Below, in pieces: positions 53,198 to 61,819 of a DNA stretch of 64,000 nt; the first letter of the stretch is position 1; the number at the start of each line of letters is the position of its first letter. The notes under the pieces are model-generated. The model was not told where the DNA came from and did not search any database. It saw only the letters and a program-made list of their open reading frames with translations. Origin of the DNA: Solibacillus sp040274725 (lineage in GTDB: Bacteria > Bacillota > Bacilli > Bacillales_A > Planococcaceae); NCBI GenBank assembly GCA_040274725.1, contig JBEMAQ010000002.1, positions 62,001-126,000 of the forward strand, read 5' to 3'. A program made the position numbers and the translations under genes.

Positions 53198-54760
53198 CTA
53201 AACGAGTAAATTACTTTTATTGATTTCTTCCTGTAACGCACGCAAGCGCTTATATTGCTGGCGTACTGTATCGATATAGTTTTCCCAAAATACTGTATTG
53301 CCACTTTTTTTCGCCGCAGATTTCATACCGCGCCAAATACGTACAGCTTGTTTATAGTTCATGCGCGATTTTTGAGCAATTTCTTGCATCGCGTAATAAT
53401 GGTAAAGCGGCAGTGTAAGTCCTGGTGCATTGGCGAGTACTGTTTTTAGCCCGCAGCTATCTAAATAAGCAATGGATGAAGGGTGTAGTTGATGTAGTGC
53501 CACCCATTCTCCGTAGCGTTCATTACGAAGTAGATACTCAGAATAAGGCTGCACGCCGTAATGACCATAAGCGGCATACAATTCAAGTGCCTGTTGCTCA
53601 GTAAGTGAAATGGTCTCGAATAATTTGCTAATATACATAATAAAAAACTGGCGATCCATGGGCTCTAGTTGCGTAATAAATTCGCCGATAAATGGTAATG
53701 TCTGTCTGGCTAATTGCTCAGCTAGTTCATCCTTGCGACTTTGTTTAGCAAATGTTGCGAGTGTAATCAAATATTCCACATCGGCAATCGAGCTATTCAT
53801 CATTGTGCCGGTTAATGCTTCCTTTTGATTTGTACGAATAAAATGAAGCATTTGCATGGCACGAATAGTAGGCGAGTCCGGCTGTTCACGAAGAGCGGCT
53901 AACTCTTTTTCCGTATAAGAAGCGCGGATAAACAGACGATCCCAAAACTTTGAATAGAGATGAAAGCGTTCCGTTACATGGTCGGTCTTCAGTAGCATCA
54001 ACTCGCGAATCATCGTTTGCAGCGAGTCATAAAAGGCATCTGTTTCAAAAAGGCGAATATCTGAGCTGAGCTCCATTAAATAGTCTTTAATTTTTGTTAA
54101 GGCGCGCTCAATATAATAATTGAAGTAATAGCTTCCGCTAAGCGTGCCTGTAGTTAAAAAATGACTCCATAGTTTAGTGAGCGTCGCAAGCTCCATAAAA
54201 ATATGGAAGAGCGGCTGCCATTCACGCTCAAAAGGTAGATGACGCTGCAACTTTGCACGAATAGAATCGGTTAGTGGTGAAATCATATAGTCATCCATGC
54301 GCTTTGCTGAATGAAGTGCATGATCCACAACCTCATCAAGCAAACGCTGCCAGCTTTCAGGACTACGCTCATTTGCGAGTGTGTGTAGCTGTACGCCTTT
54401 TTTAGCTTGCCAGTTTGCTTTCCATTCTTGCACAGAGCCGAAATATTGATACAGTGCAAGCATAACACCAACCTCGTGGCGGCAAATTGTTTTTGACGGA
54501 CAGCTACAAATAATGTGGTCACGTTTGAAGTCAACCGTTACTTCTGCTGAGCGCACATCCTGCACGACCGCATATAATACAGAACTGAATGGAATAAAGC
54601 GCTCGAACAGAACGGCGCGGTTTCTTACAGTAAATGTTGCACGGCGAACTAGTTCCTCGTCTTCAGCAGAGGAAGGATGTAGGCTTTGTTCATAGGATGT
54701 CAGTTTATTTAATATAAAATCACGCTCGTCGCGTGCAATTTCAGGAATGGATAATCCCAC
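53198..54760 (-). CDS. ywqB: SWIM zinc-finger protein (YwqB)
   Basis: 520 residues. A SWIM zinc finger near the N-terminus: Cys85, Cys87, Cys93, His95 in CSCPSKTICRH, the usual CxCx(n)CxH. The rest is helical, with no catalytic motif that I recognise. SWIM fingers bind DNA or proteins and often accompany SNF2 helicases encoded next to them, as here with ywqA. The start is behind AGGAGGAC on the minus strand. First gene of the pair. Confidence 0.9.
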   Translation of the reverse strand: MGLSIPEIARDERDFILNKLTSYEQSLHPSSAEDEELVRRATFTVRNRAVLFERFIPFSSVLYAVVQDVRSAEVTVDFKRDHIICSCPSKTICRHEVGVMLALYQYFGSVQEWKANWQAKKGVQLHTLANERSPESWQRLLDEVVDHALHSAKRMDDYMISPLTDSIRAKLQRHLPFEREWQPLFHIFMELATLTKLWSHFLTTGTLSGSYYFNYYIERALTKIKDYLMELSSDIRLFETDAFYDSLQTMIRELMLLKTDHVTERFHLYSKFWDRLFIRASYTEKELAALREQPDSPTIRAMQMLHFIRTNQKEALTGTMMNSSIADVEYLITLATFAKQSRKDELAEQLARQTLPFIGEFITQLEPMDRQFFIMYISKLFETISLTEQQALELYAAYGHYGVQPYSEYLLRNERYGEWVALHQLHPSSIAYLDSCGLKTVLANAPGLTLPLYHYYAMQEIAQKSRMNYKQAVRIWRGMKSAAKKSGNTVFWENYIDTVRQQYKRLRALQEEINKSNLLV

Positions 54761-55004
54761 AGTGGTGTCCTCCTAAATAGATGGAATAATTAATACAGAA
54801 ATAGCGCATTCTTTTTATTATAATCGCAAAACAATTGAAGCGTAAATGATTATGATTTGATTAAAGGGGATGATTGGCATACAACGTTTAAAACATGACG
54901 ATAGTGGGAACGTTAGTAGTAACAATTTTTCTGTTTCACATTGTCATGTTGCTGTATTAAAAGGGAAGGCTAAGGAATATTTTAATGTAGAGGAGGGGAA
55001 TACG

Positions 55005-55481
55005 ATGATTAGCGTCCAATTTATGAAACCGTTTTATACGAAAGTGTCTGGCACAAAGTTGCGCTTAGTTTTTGCGTATCAATATTTCTCGATTACAAAG
55101 GATGAAGAAGTATTCCATTTTATCCCGATTGAAGGCAAAGAAATGATCGTCAATTTAAATACAATGCAAGTAGAAAACTTATCAGAAGTGTTTGTATTCC
55201 AGCGCGGTAATCGCTTTATTCGTTTACCGTTGTATCAACTACTACTTGTATCAAATGTGCATGATCATTTAATGCCGATTTTAGAAACGGCTTCAGATCA
55301 ACAGCCGAATATCCAATCGTCAGATGAAGAAGTGAATCCAGAAATCGCGAGTATTATTCGTGTGTTAGAGGAGGAGAATTTAGCGCGGCTAATTGATCAG
55401 GCATTAGAAAATCGCAACGAAGCATTATTTTATGATTTGATGCATAAAAAAGCTGATTTTAGCGAGGGATACGTATCGTGA
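55005..55481 (+). CDS. IDEAL-domain protein
   Basis: 158 residues. Body (about 1-110) with ISVQFMKPFYTKVSG and FHFIPIEGKEMIVNL; the C-terminal end carries an IDEAL-type segment (ARLIDQALENRNEALFYDLM), a short helical motif known from Bacilli proteins of unknown or competence-related function. No membrane segment. ATG 55005 follows GAGGAGGGG; a frame upstream to 54868 lacks such support. It is divergent from ywqB and ends at a strong terminator. Confidence 0.8.
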   Translation: MISVQFMKPFYTKVSGTKLRLVFAYQYFSITKDEEVFHFIPIEGKEMIVNLNTMQVENLSEVFVFQRGNRFIRLPLYQLLLVSNVHDHLMPILETASDQQPNIQSSDEEVNPEIASIIRVLEEENLARLIDQALENRNEALFYDLMHKKADFSEGYVS

Positions 55482-55497
55482 GCGACATAAAAATTTG

Positions 55498-55541
55498 AAC
55501 CGTCTGTACAATGAGGTAGTAAATTGTACAGACGGTTTTTT
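55498..55541 (+). terminator. Terminator after the IDEAL-domain gene
   Basis: AACCGTCTGTACAAT pairs perfectly with ATTGTACAGACGGTT, then TTTT. Confidence 0.92.
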
Positions 55542-55584
55542 GTTTTTTATAAATTTCTTCTACATAAAAATTTATCCATTTTAG

Positions 55585-55631
55585 AGTGTGGAAATAATTT
55601 ATTTCACACTTTCAAAAGAAAGTTGTATACT
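55585..55631 (+). promoter_or_regulatory. wecC-tagA promoter overlapped by a 26-base dyad
   Basis: TTCACA (55603-55608), 17-base spacer, TATACT (55626-55631). The -35 lies inside an inverted repeat (55585-55610) with arms AGTGTG/CACACT and AAATA-type inner pairs; 11 of 13 positions pair. A repressor binding here would block RNA polymerase. Leader to wecC is about 140 bases. Confidence 0.6.
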
Positions 55632-55777
55632 GTAGGGCAGGACAAAATTATTTCCTATTAAATGCAACTTGTGAGCGAGCATAAACGTTTACTTAACGTA
55701 TTTACGGGAAAGCTGGTCAAATATAACCATTCATTAAAATATACATTCGTTTTTGAAAGTGAAAGGAAGAAACGATC

Positions 55778-57046
55778 ATGACAAAATCAATTTGTGTTGT
55801 GGGCTTAGGCTATATCGGTTTACCGACAGCTGTAATGTTCGCAAATCACGGAGTAAAAGTACACGGGGTAGATGTGAACCCAGCAGCAGTAAAAAGCATT
55901 CAAGAAAAAAAATTACACATTGAAGAAAACGGTCTACAGGAGCGTTTAAATAAAGCAGTGGACGAGGGCTTCTTAACAGCCTCAACGACACCACAGCCAG
56001 CGGACGTATTTATCGTAGCGGTGCCATCACCAATCAATGCGGATAACACAGCGAACTTAGAATATGTGCGTATGGCAACAGCGTCAATCGTGCCATTCGT
56101 GAAAAAGGGCGACTTAGTTATTTTAGAATCAACTGTGCCACCAAAAACAGTTGAAAACGTGATGCTACCAGAGCTTGTGAAATCAGGTCTTGAAATCGGT
56201 ACAGAGCTCTTTGTATCACACTCACCTGAGCGCGTAATCCCAGGTAAAGTATTTGAAGAGCTTGTGAACAATGACCGTATCGTTGGTGGTATTGGCGAGC
56301 GTGCAGCAGAAATGACAAAAGAGCTTTACGAAACATTCGTAAAAGGGGCCATCCATTTAACAGACGCAACAACAGCGGAGCTTGTAAAAGTAATGGAAAA
56401 CACATATCGCGATGTGAATATCGCATTTGCCAATGAGCTAGCGAAAATGGCGGACAAGCTAGACGTCAACATTTGGGAAGCAATTAAATTCGCAAACTAC
56501 CACCCACGTGTAAACGTGCACTTCCCAGGTCCTGGAGTAGGTGGTCACTGTATCGCCGTTGACCCATGGTTCCTAGTCGAGCTAGGCGGCGAAACAGCGC
56601 AAATTATCAATCTCTCTCGTAACACAAATGACTCAATGCCAGGCTATACAGCACAAAAGGTACAGGCAATCTTAAATAAAGCTGGTATCGCAGGCGCGAC
56701 AGTTGCAGTAATGGGCCTTGCATTTAAAGGAAATATTGACGATATGCGCGAAAGCCCATCAACAATCGTCATTGATGAGCTGGAGAAACTTGGCTTGAAC
56801 GTGGTATCATATGATCCACACATTAAAGAAAATAAACACCGCACACAAACGCAAAGCTTACAGGAAGCAACAGAGCAAGCGGATGTATTGTTATTCTTAA
56901 CAGATCATAATGAATTTAAAACATATGACGCGCACGCAATCACAGCGAAGCACAAAATCGTGTTCGACACGAAAAACTGCTTAAACCGTGACGTGTGGGA
57001 AAAAGCAGGCTTTGACTTCAACTTACTTGGCGATGCGAAAAACTAA
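55778..57046 (+). CDS. wecC: UDP-N-acetyl-D-mannosaminuronate dehydrogenase
   Basis: Oxidises UDP-ManNAc to UDP-ManNAcA with two NAD+. 422 residues of the UDP-glucose/GDP-mannose dehydrogenase family. N-terminal Rossmann VVGLGYIGLPTAVMF; VPSPINADNTANL; VSHSPERVIPG; catalytic Cys in PGPGVGGHCIAVDPWF; C-terminal MGLAFKGNIDDMRESP. The HCIAVDPWF form favours WecC over UDP-glucose dehydrogenases (which read GGSCFPKD). It depends on the product of wecB at 31116. Start behind AAAGGAAG. Confidence 0.93.
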   Translation: MTKSICVVGLGYIGLPTAVMFANHGVKVHGVDVNPAAVKSIQEKKLHIEENGLQERLNKAVDEGFLTASTTPQPADVFIVAVPSPINADNTANLEYVRMATASIVPFVKKGDLVILESTVPPKTVENVMLPELVKSGLEIGTELFVSHSPERVIPGKVFEELVNNDRIVGGIGERAAEMTKELYETFVKGAIHLTDATTAELVKVMENTYRDVNIAFANELAKMADKLDVNIWEAIKFANYHPRVNVHFPGPGVGGHCIAVDPWFLVELGGETAQIINLSRNTNDSMPGYTAQKVQAILNKAGIAGATVAVMGLAFKGNIDDMRESPSTIVIDELEKLGLNVVSYDPHIKENKHRTQTQSLQEATEQADVLLFLTDHNEFKTYDAHAITAKHKIVFDTKNCLNRDVWEKAGFDFNLLGDAKN

Positions 57047-57111
57047 TTTTTAAATACGCGGCAGTGTGCTTTTGCACGCTGCCTTATTTAATATAGAAGG
57101 GACTATTTATT

Positions 57112-57828
57112 ATGAAAGAAACTGTACTCGGCATTCAGGTGAATACGGAAGGCTATGACGAGCTATTACCAAAAGTATTTGCTCAAATTGAAAAAAACAA
57201 AAAATCATTAATTGTCGCAATCAACCCAGAAAAAATTATTAAAGCAAAGGAAGACCCTGCACTTAAGCAACTGCTAAATAATGCAGAGTTCCAAATTCCA
57301 GACGGTATTGGTGTACTACTGGCCTCAAAAATTCAAAAAGGCAATATTACATCGCGTGTAACAGGTGTTGATATGATGCTGCGCCTTTGTGAGGAGGCCG
57401 CAAAGCGAAACAAGCCAATTTTCTTATATGGTGGTAAGCCTGGCATCGCAGACAAGGCTGCGGACAAATTAAAAGAAATGTACCCAAGTATTCAAATTGC
57501 GGGCACGCAGGACGGCTATGAAAAGGATAACCAAAAGGTGCTCGAAAAAATTAACGCGGTAAAGCCTGATTTATTATTCGTTGCGATGGGCTCACCCAAG
57601 CAGGAAAACTGGATTAATGCCAATCGTGATCAGTTGCACCCGACGATTTATCAGGGAGTAGGCGGTTCATTTGATGTACTTGCAGGCAATGTAAAGCGCG
57701 CACCGGAAGCTTTTCAAAAGATCGGTATGGAATGGTTTTACCGTTTAATGAAGGAACCACACCGTATTAAGCGTCAAATTAAGTTACCATTATTCTTATT
57801 AGAAGTAGCAAGAAATGGTAAAAAGTAA
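57112..57828 (+). CDS. tagA: WecG/TagA/CpsF-family glycosyltransferase
   Basis: Transfers ManNAc (TagA) or ManNAcA (WecG) from UDP onto undecaprenyl-PP-GlcNAc, the second sugar of a wall polymer linkage unit. 238 residues of the GT26 family: NPEKIIKAKEDPALKQLL, the catalytic Asp in FQIPDGIGVLLA, VTGVDMMLRL, and FLYGGKPGIADKAA; it ends in a membrane-associating tail. Since wecC precedes it, transfer of ManNAcA is as likely as ManNAc. Terminator at 57977. Confidence 0.9.
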   Translation: MKETVLGIQVNTEGYDELLPKVFAQIEKNKKSLIVAINPEKIIKAKEDPALKQLLNNAEFQIPDGIGVLLASKIQKGNITSRVTGVDMMLRLCEEAAKRNKPIFLYGGKPGIADKAADKLKEMYPSIQIAGTQDGYEKDNQKVLEKINAVKPDLLFVAMGSPKQENWINANRDQLHPTIYQGVGGSFDVLAGNVKRAPEAFQKIGMEWFYRLMKEPHRIKRQIKLPLFLLEVARNGKK

Positions 57829-57976
57829 GTGATAAAATCCCGGAAAAAATATTTCTGTAATCTTTGTAATATATTATTGTACATTTGTAATCAAAGTGTT
57901 AAACTGAGGGCAGTAAAGAAATTTCCTCTATGATATACAGAAATAAATTTTTTTCCCTGCAAGGAAAAATTCGGTT

Positions 57977-58034
57977 GGTAGCCCGAAAAGAAGACTTTAG
58001 CAGTTTATGCTAAAGTCTTCTTTTTTGGCTACCT
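57977..58034 (+). terminator. Terminator after tagA, nested stem
   Basis: Inner stem AGAAGACTTTAGC/GCTAAAGTCTTCT, then six Ts, enclosed by an outer GGTAGCC/GGCTACC (57977-58033). The outer pairing could compete with termination, but I take it mainly as a terminator. Confidence 0.88.
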
Positions 58035-58249
58035 TTTATATTTTTCCTTTTTTTCCCTTTGGTTAATTAAACTAACGTAAATTTATTTTGAGGGAGTATA
58101 TAGGGAAATCAGGAGAAATTGCCCGTAAAGATTAAAAGTTTATTACAATTTTAAAAAAACAGGGGTATTCTATTGTTTTCTGGCATAGTATTGTGTCATA
58201 ATAGAGTAAATTTTATGTTGTCAAAGTGCGATTACATAGTTAATGTTTC

Positions 58250-58285
58250 ACCATCATCAGAATGTGGAACATTTGTGATGATGGT
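58250..58285. promoter_or_regulatory. 36-base dyad just upstream of the S-layer promoter
   Basis: ACCATCATCA (58250-58259) pairs perfectly with TGATGATGGT (58276-58285). Inside, AATGT/ACATT forms a second stem around GGA. It ends nine bases before the -35. There is no T-run. I take it as an operator or activator site, or an RNA element on transcripts from further upstream. Confidence 0.7.
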
Positions 58286-58294
58286 AAAAAATGA

Positions 58295-58323
58295 TTGACA
58301 TAGTAATAGCATACTACTAGAAT
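58295..58323 (+). promoter_or_regulatory. S-layer gene promoter (sigma-A)
   Basis: Consensus TTGACA (58295-58300), a 17-base spacer and TAGAAT (58318-58323). The expected start near 58330 gives a leader of about 75 bases, with GAGGAGG before the ATG. The rest of 57829-58404 holds the tagA terminator, the dyad, and a weaker promoter-like TTGTTT/CATAAT near 58172-58200. No gene is seen. Confidence 0.85.
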
Positions 58324-58404
58324 TTATGTGTAGTTAGTTTTTTTCACGTACTTTTTTGTGGACAACTAAAATATTAACATGATTTATGAGGAGGAAATTT
58401 TTTA

Positions 58405-61400
58405 ATGGCTAACCAACCAACAAAATACAAAAAGTTTGTAGCAACAGCTGCAACAGCTACTTTAGTAGCATCAGCAATCGTTCCTGTAGCGTCTGCTGCA
58501 TCATTCACGGATGTGAATGAAGACCAAGCTCAACACATCGATGCATTAGTAGAACAAGGCATCATCAAAGGTTATGAAGACGGTACTTTCAAACCAAACC
58601 AATCAGTAACTCGTGGTCAAGTAGTTAAAATGTTAGGTAAATGGGTTGAAGCTCAAGGCTTCGCTGTACCAGCTGACTGGGAAACAAAAGCTCGTTTCAC
58701 TGACTTAGCAGTAACTGCTAAAGACAAAGAATTATTAAAATATGCTGCAGTAGTAGCAGACGCTGAAGTTTTCAACGGTTCTAACGGCGTATTAAACGCT
58801 GGCGGTAAAATCACTCGTGAAAACATGGCATTAGTATTAGACCGTGCTTACAAAGCAGTTTACGGTACTTCTTTAGTAGAAGCAGCTGCTGGCACACAAG
58901 ATATCACTGTAGCTGACTTAGCGTTAGCTAAAGCTGAAGCTCGCGAAGCTATCCAAGCTATCCGTAACTTAGAAATCTCTACAGTAACTAACTTCAACCC
59001 TAAAGGTGACGTTACTCGTGCTAACTTTGCTAAATTCTTAAACGTTGCAATCAACGTTGAAGGCGGCGAAGTTACAACTCCAGAAACTGGTGAAGTGAAA
59101 ATCGCTTCAGTAAAAACTACTGGTTCTAAAGAATTAACAGTTGAGTTCAACAAAGCTGTTGACACAGAAGCTGCTAAGTTCGAATTAAAACGCGGTAACG
59201 CTGCTGTAAGCATTAAAGATGTTAAGTTCAATGATGCTGGTACTACTGCAGTAGTTGAATTAGAAGCTCCATTCGCAGAAGCTACTTACAACTTAACAGT
59301 AACTGGTGTAGCTGAAGAAGCTTTAACTGCTTCAATCACTACTACTAAATCTGTAGCAACTGAAATCAAATTCAACTCAGAGAAATTAGTATTAAATGGC
59401 CAAAAAGATTCAAAAACTGGTAACCAATTAGCTGTTATCACTTTTGATGTATATAACCAATACGGCGAAATCATCACTGATGAAATTGCAACTTCTAAAT
59501 ACAAAAAAGCTAAATTAAAAGGTCTTAAGAGCGAAGAGCCTACAATTAAAGAAAAAGGTATCTTAACTGTATGGATTGACGAAAAAGAAGATGATGGCGA
59601 TACTGGTACATTATCATTCACTTACGAAGATGGCGATTTAGAAATCGATGTAACTCAAGATGTTGAGTTATCTGATGAAGTTGAAGCTGGTAAAGTAACA
59701 ATTAAAGGTGTACACAGCAAAGCGGGTTACGACTTCACTGCTGCTAACGTAGAAAAAGTTGGTCGTGATAACAAAGACTTAAAAGATGGCAAGTTTACTA
59801 ATGACTTCGTATTATTATTCGAAGTAACTGACCAATTCGGTGCAAAAATTAGCCCAGATAAAGTTTACGAAGGTAAGCAAAAAGATTTCGAAGCTACATC
59901 TGGAAGTACTTCTAATGTAAAAGTTACATCATTAGAGCAAATTATGGACGGACTTCGTATTGGCGTAGCTGATAAAGATATCTTTGAAGTTGCAGATGAG
60001 TTTGAAGATATTGAAATCTTAACTGTTGACGGTAAAGATTACTTCGCTGCAAAATTATCATTCTCATTTGATGGTGTTTACTTAGAAGAAACTGGCGAAA
60101 ATACAGTTACATTCCGTGCAAAAGCAACTGGTGATGAAGCATCAAGCAAAATCAATTTATCTACTAGTGCAAAAATCCAATCAGTAGACTTATCTTCTCC
60201 AAAAGATACAGTTGCTGGTGACGAAGATATCTACATCCCAGTAACTGCAAAAGACCTAGCTGGTAATGTAATTACAAACGTAGCTCTTTTAAACCAATTA
60301 GAGCGTGATGGTGAAATCGAAGTAAACCTTGACAAAAAAGGTTTAGTTCAAGACCGTTATTCATTCGTTGCAAAAGATGGCGAAACATTCTTAAAGGTTC
60401 GTTCTTTAACACAAACTGACGAAGATGGTCTTGATGTAGAGGTTTCAGTAGAAGTTGATAAAACTCGCGTAGAATCTGAGATTGAATTCACAATCGAAGA
60501 GGATGCAGTAGCTGATCGCCTTTCACGTTTATCAGGCGTATCAACAGCAGTGTACTATGAACGTAATCAAGGTATCGAATTAGCAGATATCGTAATTTTA
60601 GACCAATATGGTCGTGTATTTGATGAAACTAAAGGTCACTATGTAACTGTAACTTCAAAAGATACTAAGAAATTTACAGTTAATAACTCTAAATTAGCAG
60701 CTAAAGGCGACGAAGCTATCTTAGTTCCTAATAAAACAGATGATACAGGTTCTGCTTCAATCGAATTCGAATTATTCGATAAAAAAGGCGAATCATTATC
60801 AAAAATGAGCACAACTTTCCGTTTAGTAAATGCTAAAAACTTCACATCTTACAAAGTTGAAGGTACTGACACAGTTCACGGTACAGAAACTTCTAGCTAT
60901 GTAGAAGCAGATCAATTAAACCACGAGGTAAAAGTATTTGGTATTACTGCTTCAGGTGACAAAGTACGTTTACCAGACAGCGCATACACAATTTTATCAA
61001 GTGAAAAATATGTAAAAGCTACAAACATTGCTGCTTCAAGCGATAGTGTAAAACTTCGTGTAGTTGCTGCTGAAGAAGGTGTACGTGAATTATACGCTTC
61101 ATCTGGTGTAACAACACTTAACACTTCTATCTCAGTAGTAATTAGCCAAACGGGTGAAGTTGTTACTCGTGACATTAAATTAACTGATGCTAACCGCAAA
61201 GTTGCGAAGCTTGGTTTAGAAGATGTAGATTCTGTTGCAGATGCTAAATTAACATCTACTACTTTAGAATTAACTTCAGGTCAACTTGCTGAACTTAACG
61301 GTCTTGATTTAGTAGACCTATTAATCGGTAAAGACGGTAAAGCTAACCTTACAATCGATGACCAATATGGTTTCGATGAAGGTAAAGGCATTACTTATGC

Positions 61401-61626
61401 ATACGATGCTGCTAAAGGATTCGTTATTACATTTGGTAAACAACAAGTTACTTCAGGCGTAGCTGTAACTGTATCTAACGTATCTAATGAAGACGTGAAG
61501 ATTGCAAACAACGGTAATGTTCGTGGATTAAAACTTACTGGCTTAGAAGTTAACGATTCATTCGCATTAACATTAACAGCTGATGGCGTATCTGCTACTG
61601 TACTAGTACATGTAACAGCGAAATAA
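58405..61626 (+). CDS. S-layer protein with three SLH repeats
   Basis: 1073-residue surface-array protein. Signal peptide 1-31, cleaved at VASA/A. Three SLH repeats (about 33-85, 96-152, 165-217; TRGQ, TREN and TRAN motifs) bind a pyruvylated secondary wall polymer. The rest is Ig-like modules; a D/N-Q-[YF]-G motif recurs (near bases 59456, 59832, 60601 and 61360). There is no cysteine in the whole protein, as usual for S-layer proteins. Codon use is strongly biased (TTA, GTA, ACT, GCT), fitting very high expression. It has a consensus promoter and strong GAGGAGG. wecC and tagA upstream may build its anchor polymer. Confidence 0.95.
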   Translation: MANQPTKYKKFVATAATATLVASAIVPVASAASFTDVNEDQAQHIDALVEQGIIKGYEDGTFKPNQSVTRGQVVKMLGKWVEAQGFAVPADWETKARFTDLAVTAKDKELLKYAAVVADAEVFNGSNGVLNAGGKITRENMALVLDRAYKAVYGTSLVEAAAGTQDITVADLALAKAEAREAIQAIRNLEISTVTNFNPKGDVTRANFAKFLNVAINVEGGEVTTPETGEVKIASVKTTGSKELTVEFNKAVDTEAAKFELKRGNAAVSIKDVKFNDAGTTAVVELEAPFAEATYNLTVTGVAEEALTASITTTKSVATEIKFNSEKLVLNGQKDSKTGNQLAVITFDVYNQYGEIITDEIATSKYKKAKLKGLKSEEPTIKEKGILTVWIDEKEDDGDTGTLSFTYEDGDLEIDVTQDVELSDEVEAGKVTIKGVHSKAGYDFTAANVEKVGRDNKDLKDGKFTNDFVLLFEVTDQFGAKISPDKVYEGKQKDFEATSGSTSNVKVTSLEQIMDGLRIGVADKDIFEVADEFEDIEILTVDGKDYFAAKLSFSFDGVYLEETGENTVTFRAKATGDEASSKINLSTSAKIQSVDLSSPKDTVAGDEDIYIPVTAKDLAGNVITNVALLNQLERDGEIEVNLDKKGLVQDRYSFVAKDGETFLKVRSLTQTDEDGLDVEVSVEVDKTRVESEIEFTIEEDAVADRLSRLSGVSTAVYYERNQGIELADIVILDQYGRVFDETKGHYVTVTSKDTKKFTVNNSKLAAKGDEAILVPNKTDDTGSASIEFELFDKKGESLSKMSTTFRLVNAKNFTSYKVEGTDTVHGTETSSYVEADQLNHEVKVFGITASGDKVRLPDSAYTILSSEKYVKATNIAASSDSVKLRVVAAEEGVRELYASSGVTTLNTSISVVISQTGEVVTRDIKLTDANRKVAKLGLEDVDSVADAKLTSTTLELTSGQLAELNGLDLVDLLIGKDGKANLTIDDQYGFDEGKGITYAYDAAKGFVITFGKQQVTSGVAVTVSNVSNEDVKIANNGNVRGLKLTGLEVNDSFALTLTADGVSATVLVHVTAK

Positions 61627-61663
61627 TTTAACGATTAGCAATAATCATAAAGTTATTTAATAG

Positions 61664-61703
61664 AACAGACGAGGAAATATATTATTTCTTCGTCTGTTTT
61701 TCT
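61664..61703 (+). terminator. Terminator of the S-layer gene
   Basis: AACAGACGA (61664-61672) pairs with TCGTCTGTT (61690-61698), inner GAAATA/ATTTC extends it, then TTTT. Confidence 0.9.
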
Positions 61704-61711
61704 GTCTAATA

Positions 61712-61764
61712 AAATAAAAGCTGGCGTTCAAAGATTATAAATATCAATCTTTGAAGGCAAGCTT
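61712..61764 (-). terminator. Terminator of the minus-strand tetR gene
   Basis: TTCAAAGATT/AATCTTTGAA forms the stem with outer AGCT/AGCT pairs. Read on the minus strand it is followed by TTTTATTTTATT. Confidence 0.7.
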
Positions 61765-61819
61765 CTTACTTAGATAAAACTATTTAAATGCTATAGTTTC
61801 ATGTGTCTGTCTAACGTAC

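Noticed and set aside
54868..55004. A 45-codon upstream extension of the IDEAL-domain gene.
   Set aside because: The extension lacks the family pattern, and the ATG at 55005 has a much better ribosome binding site.
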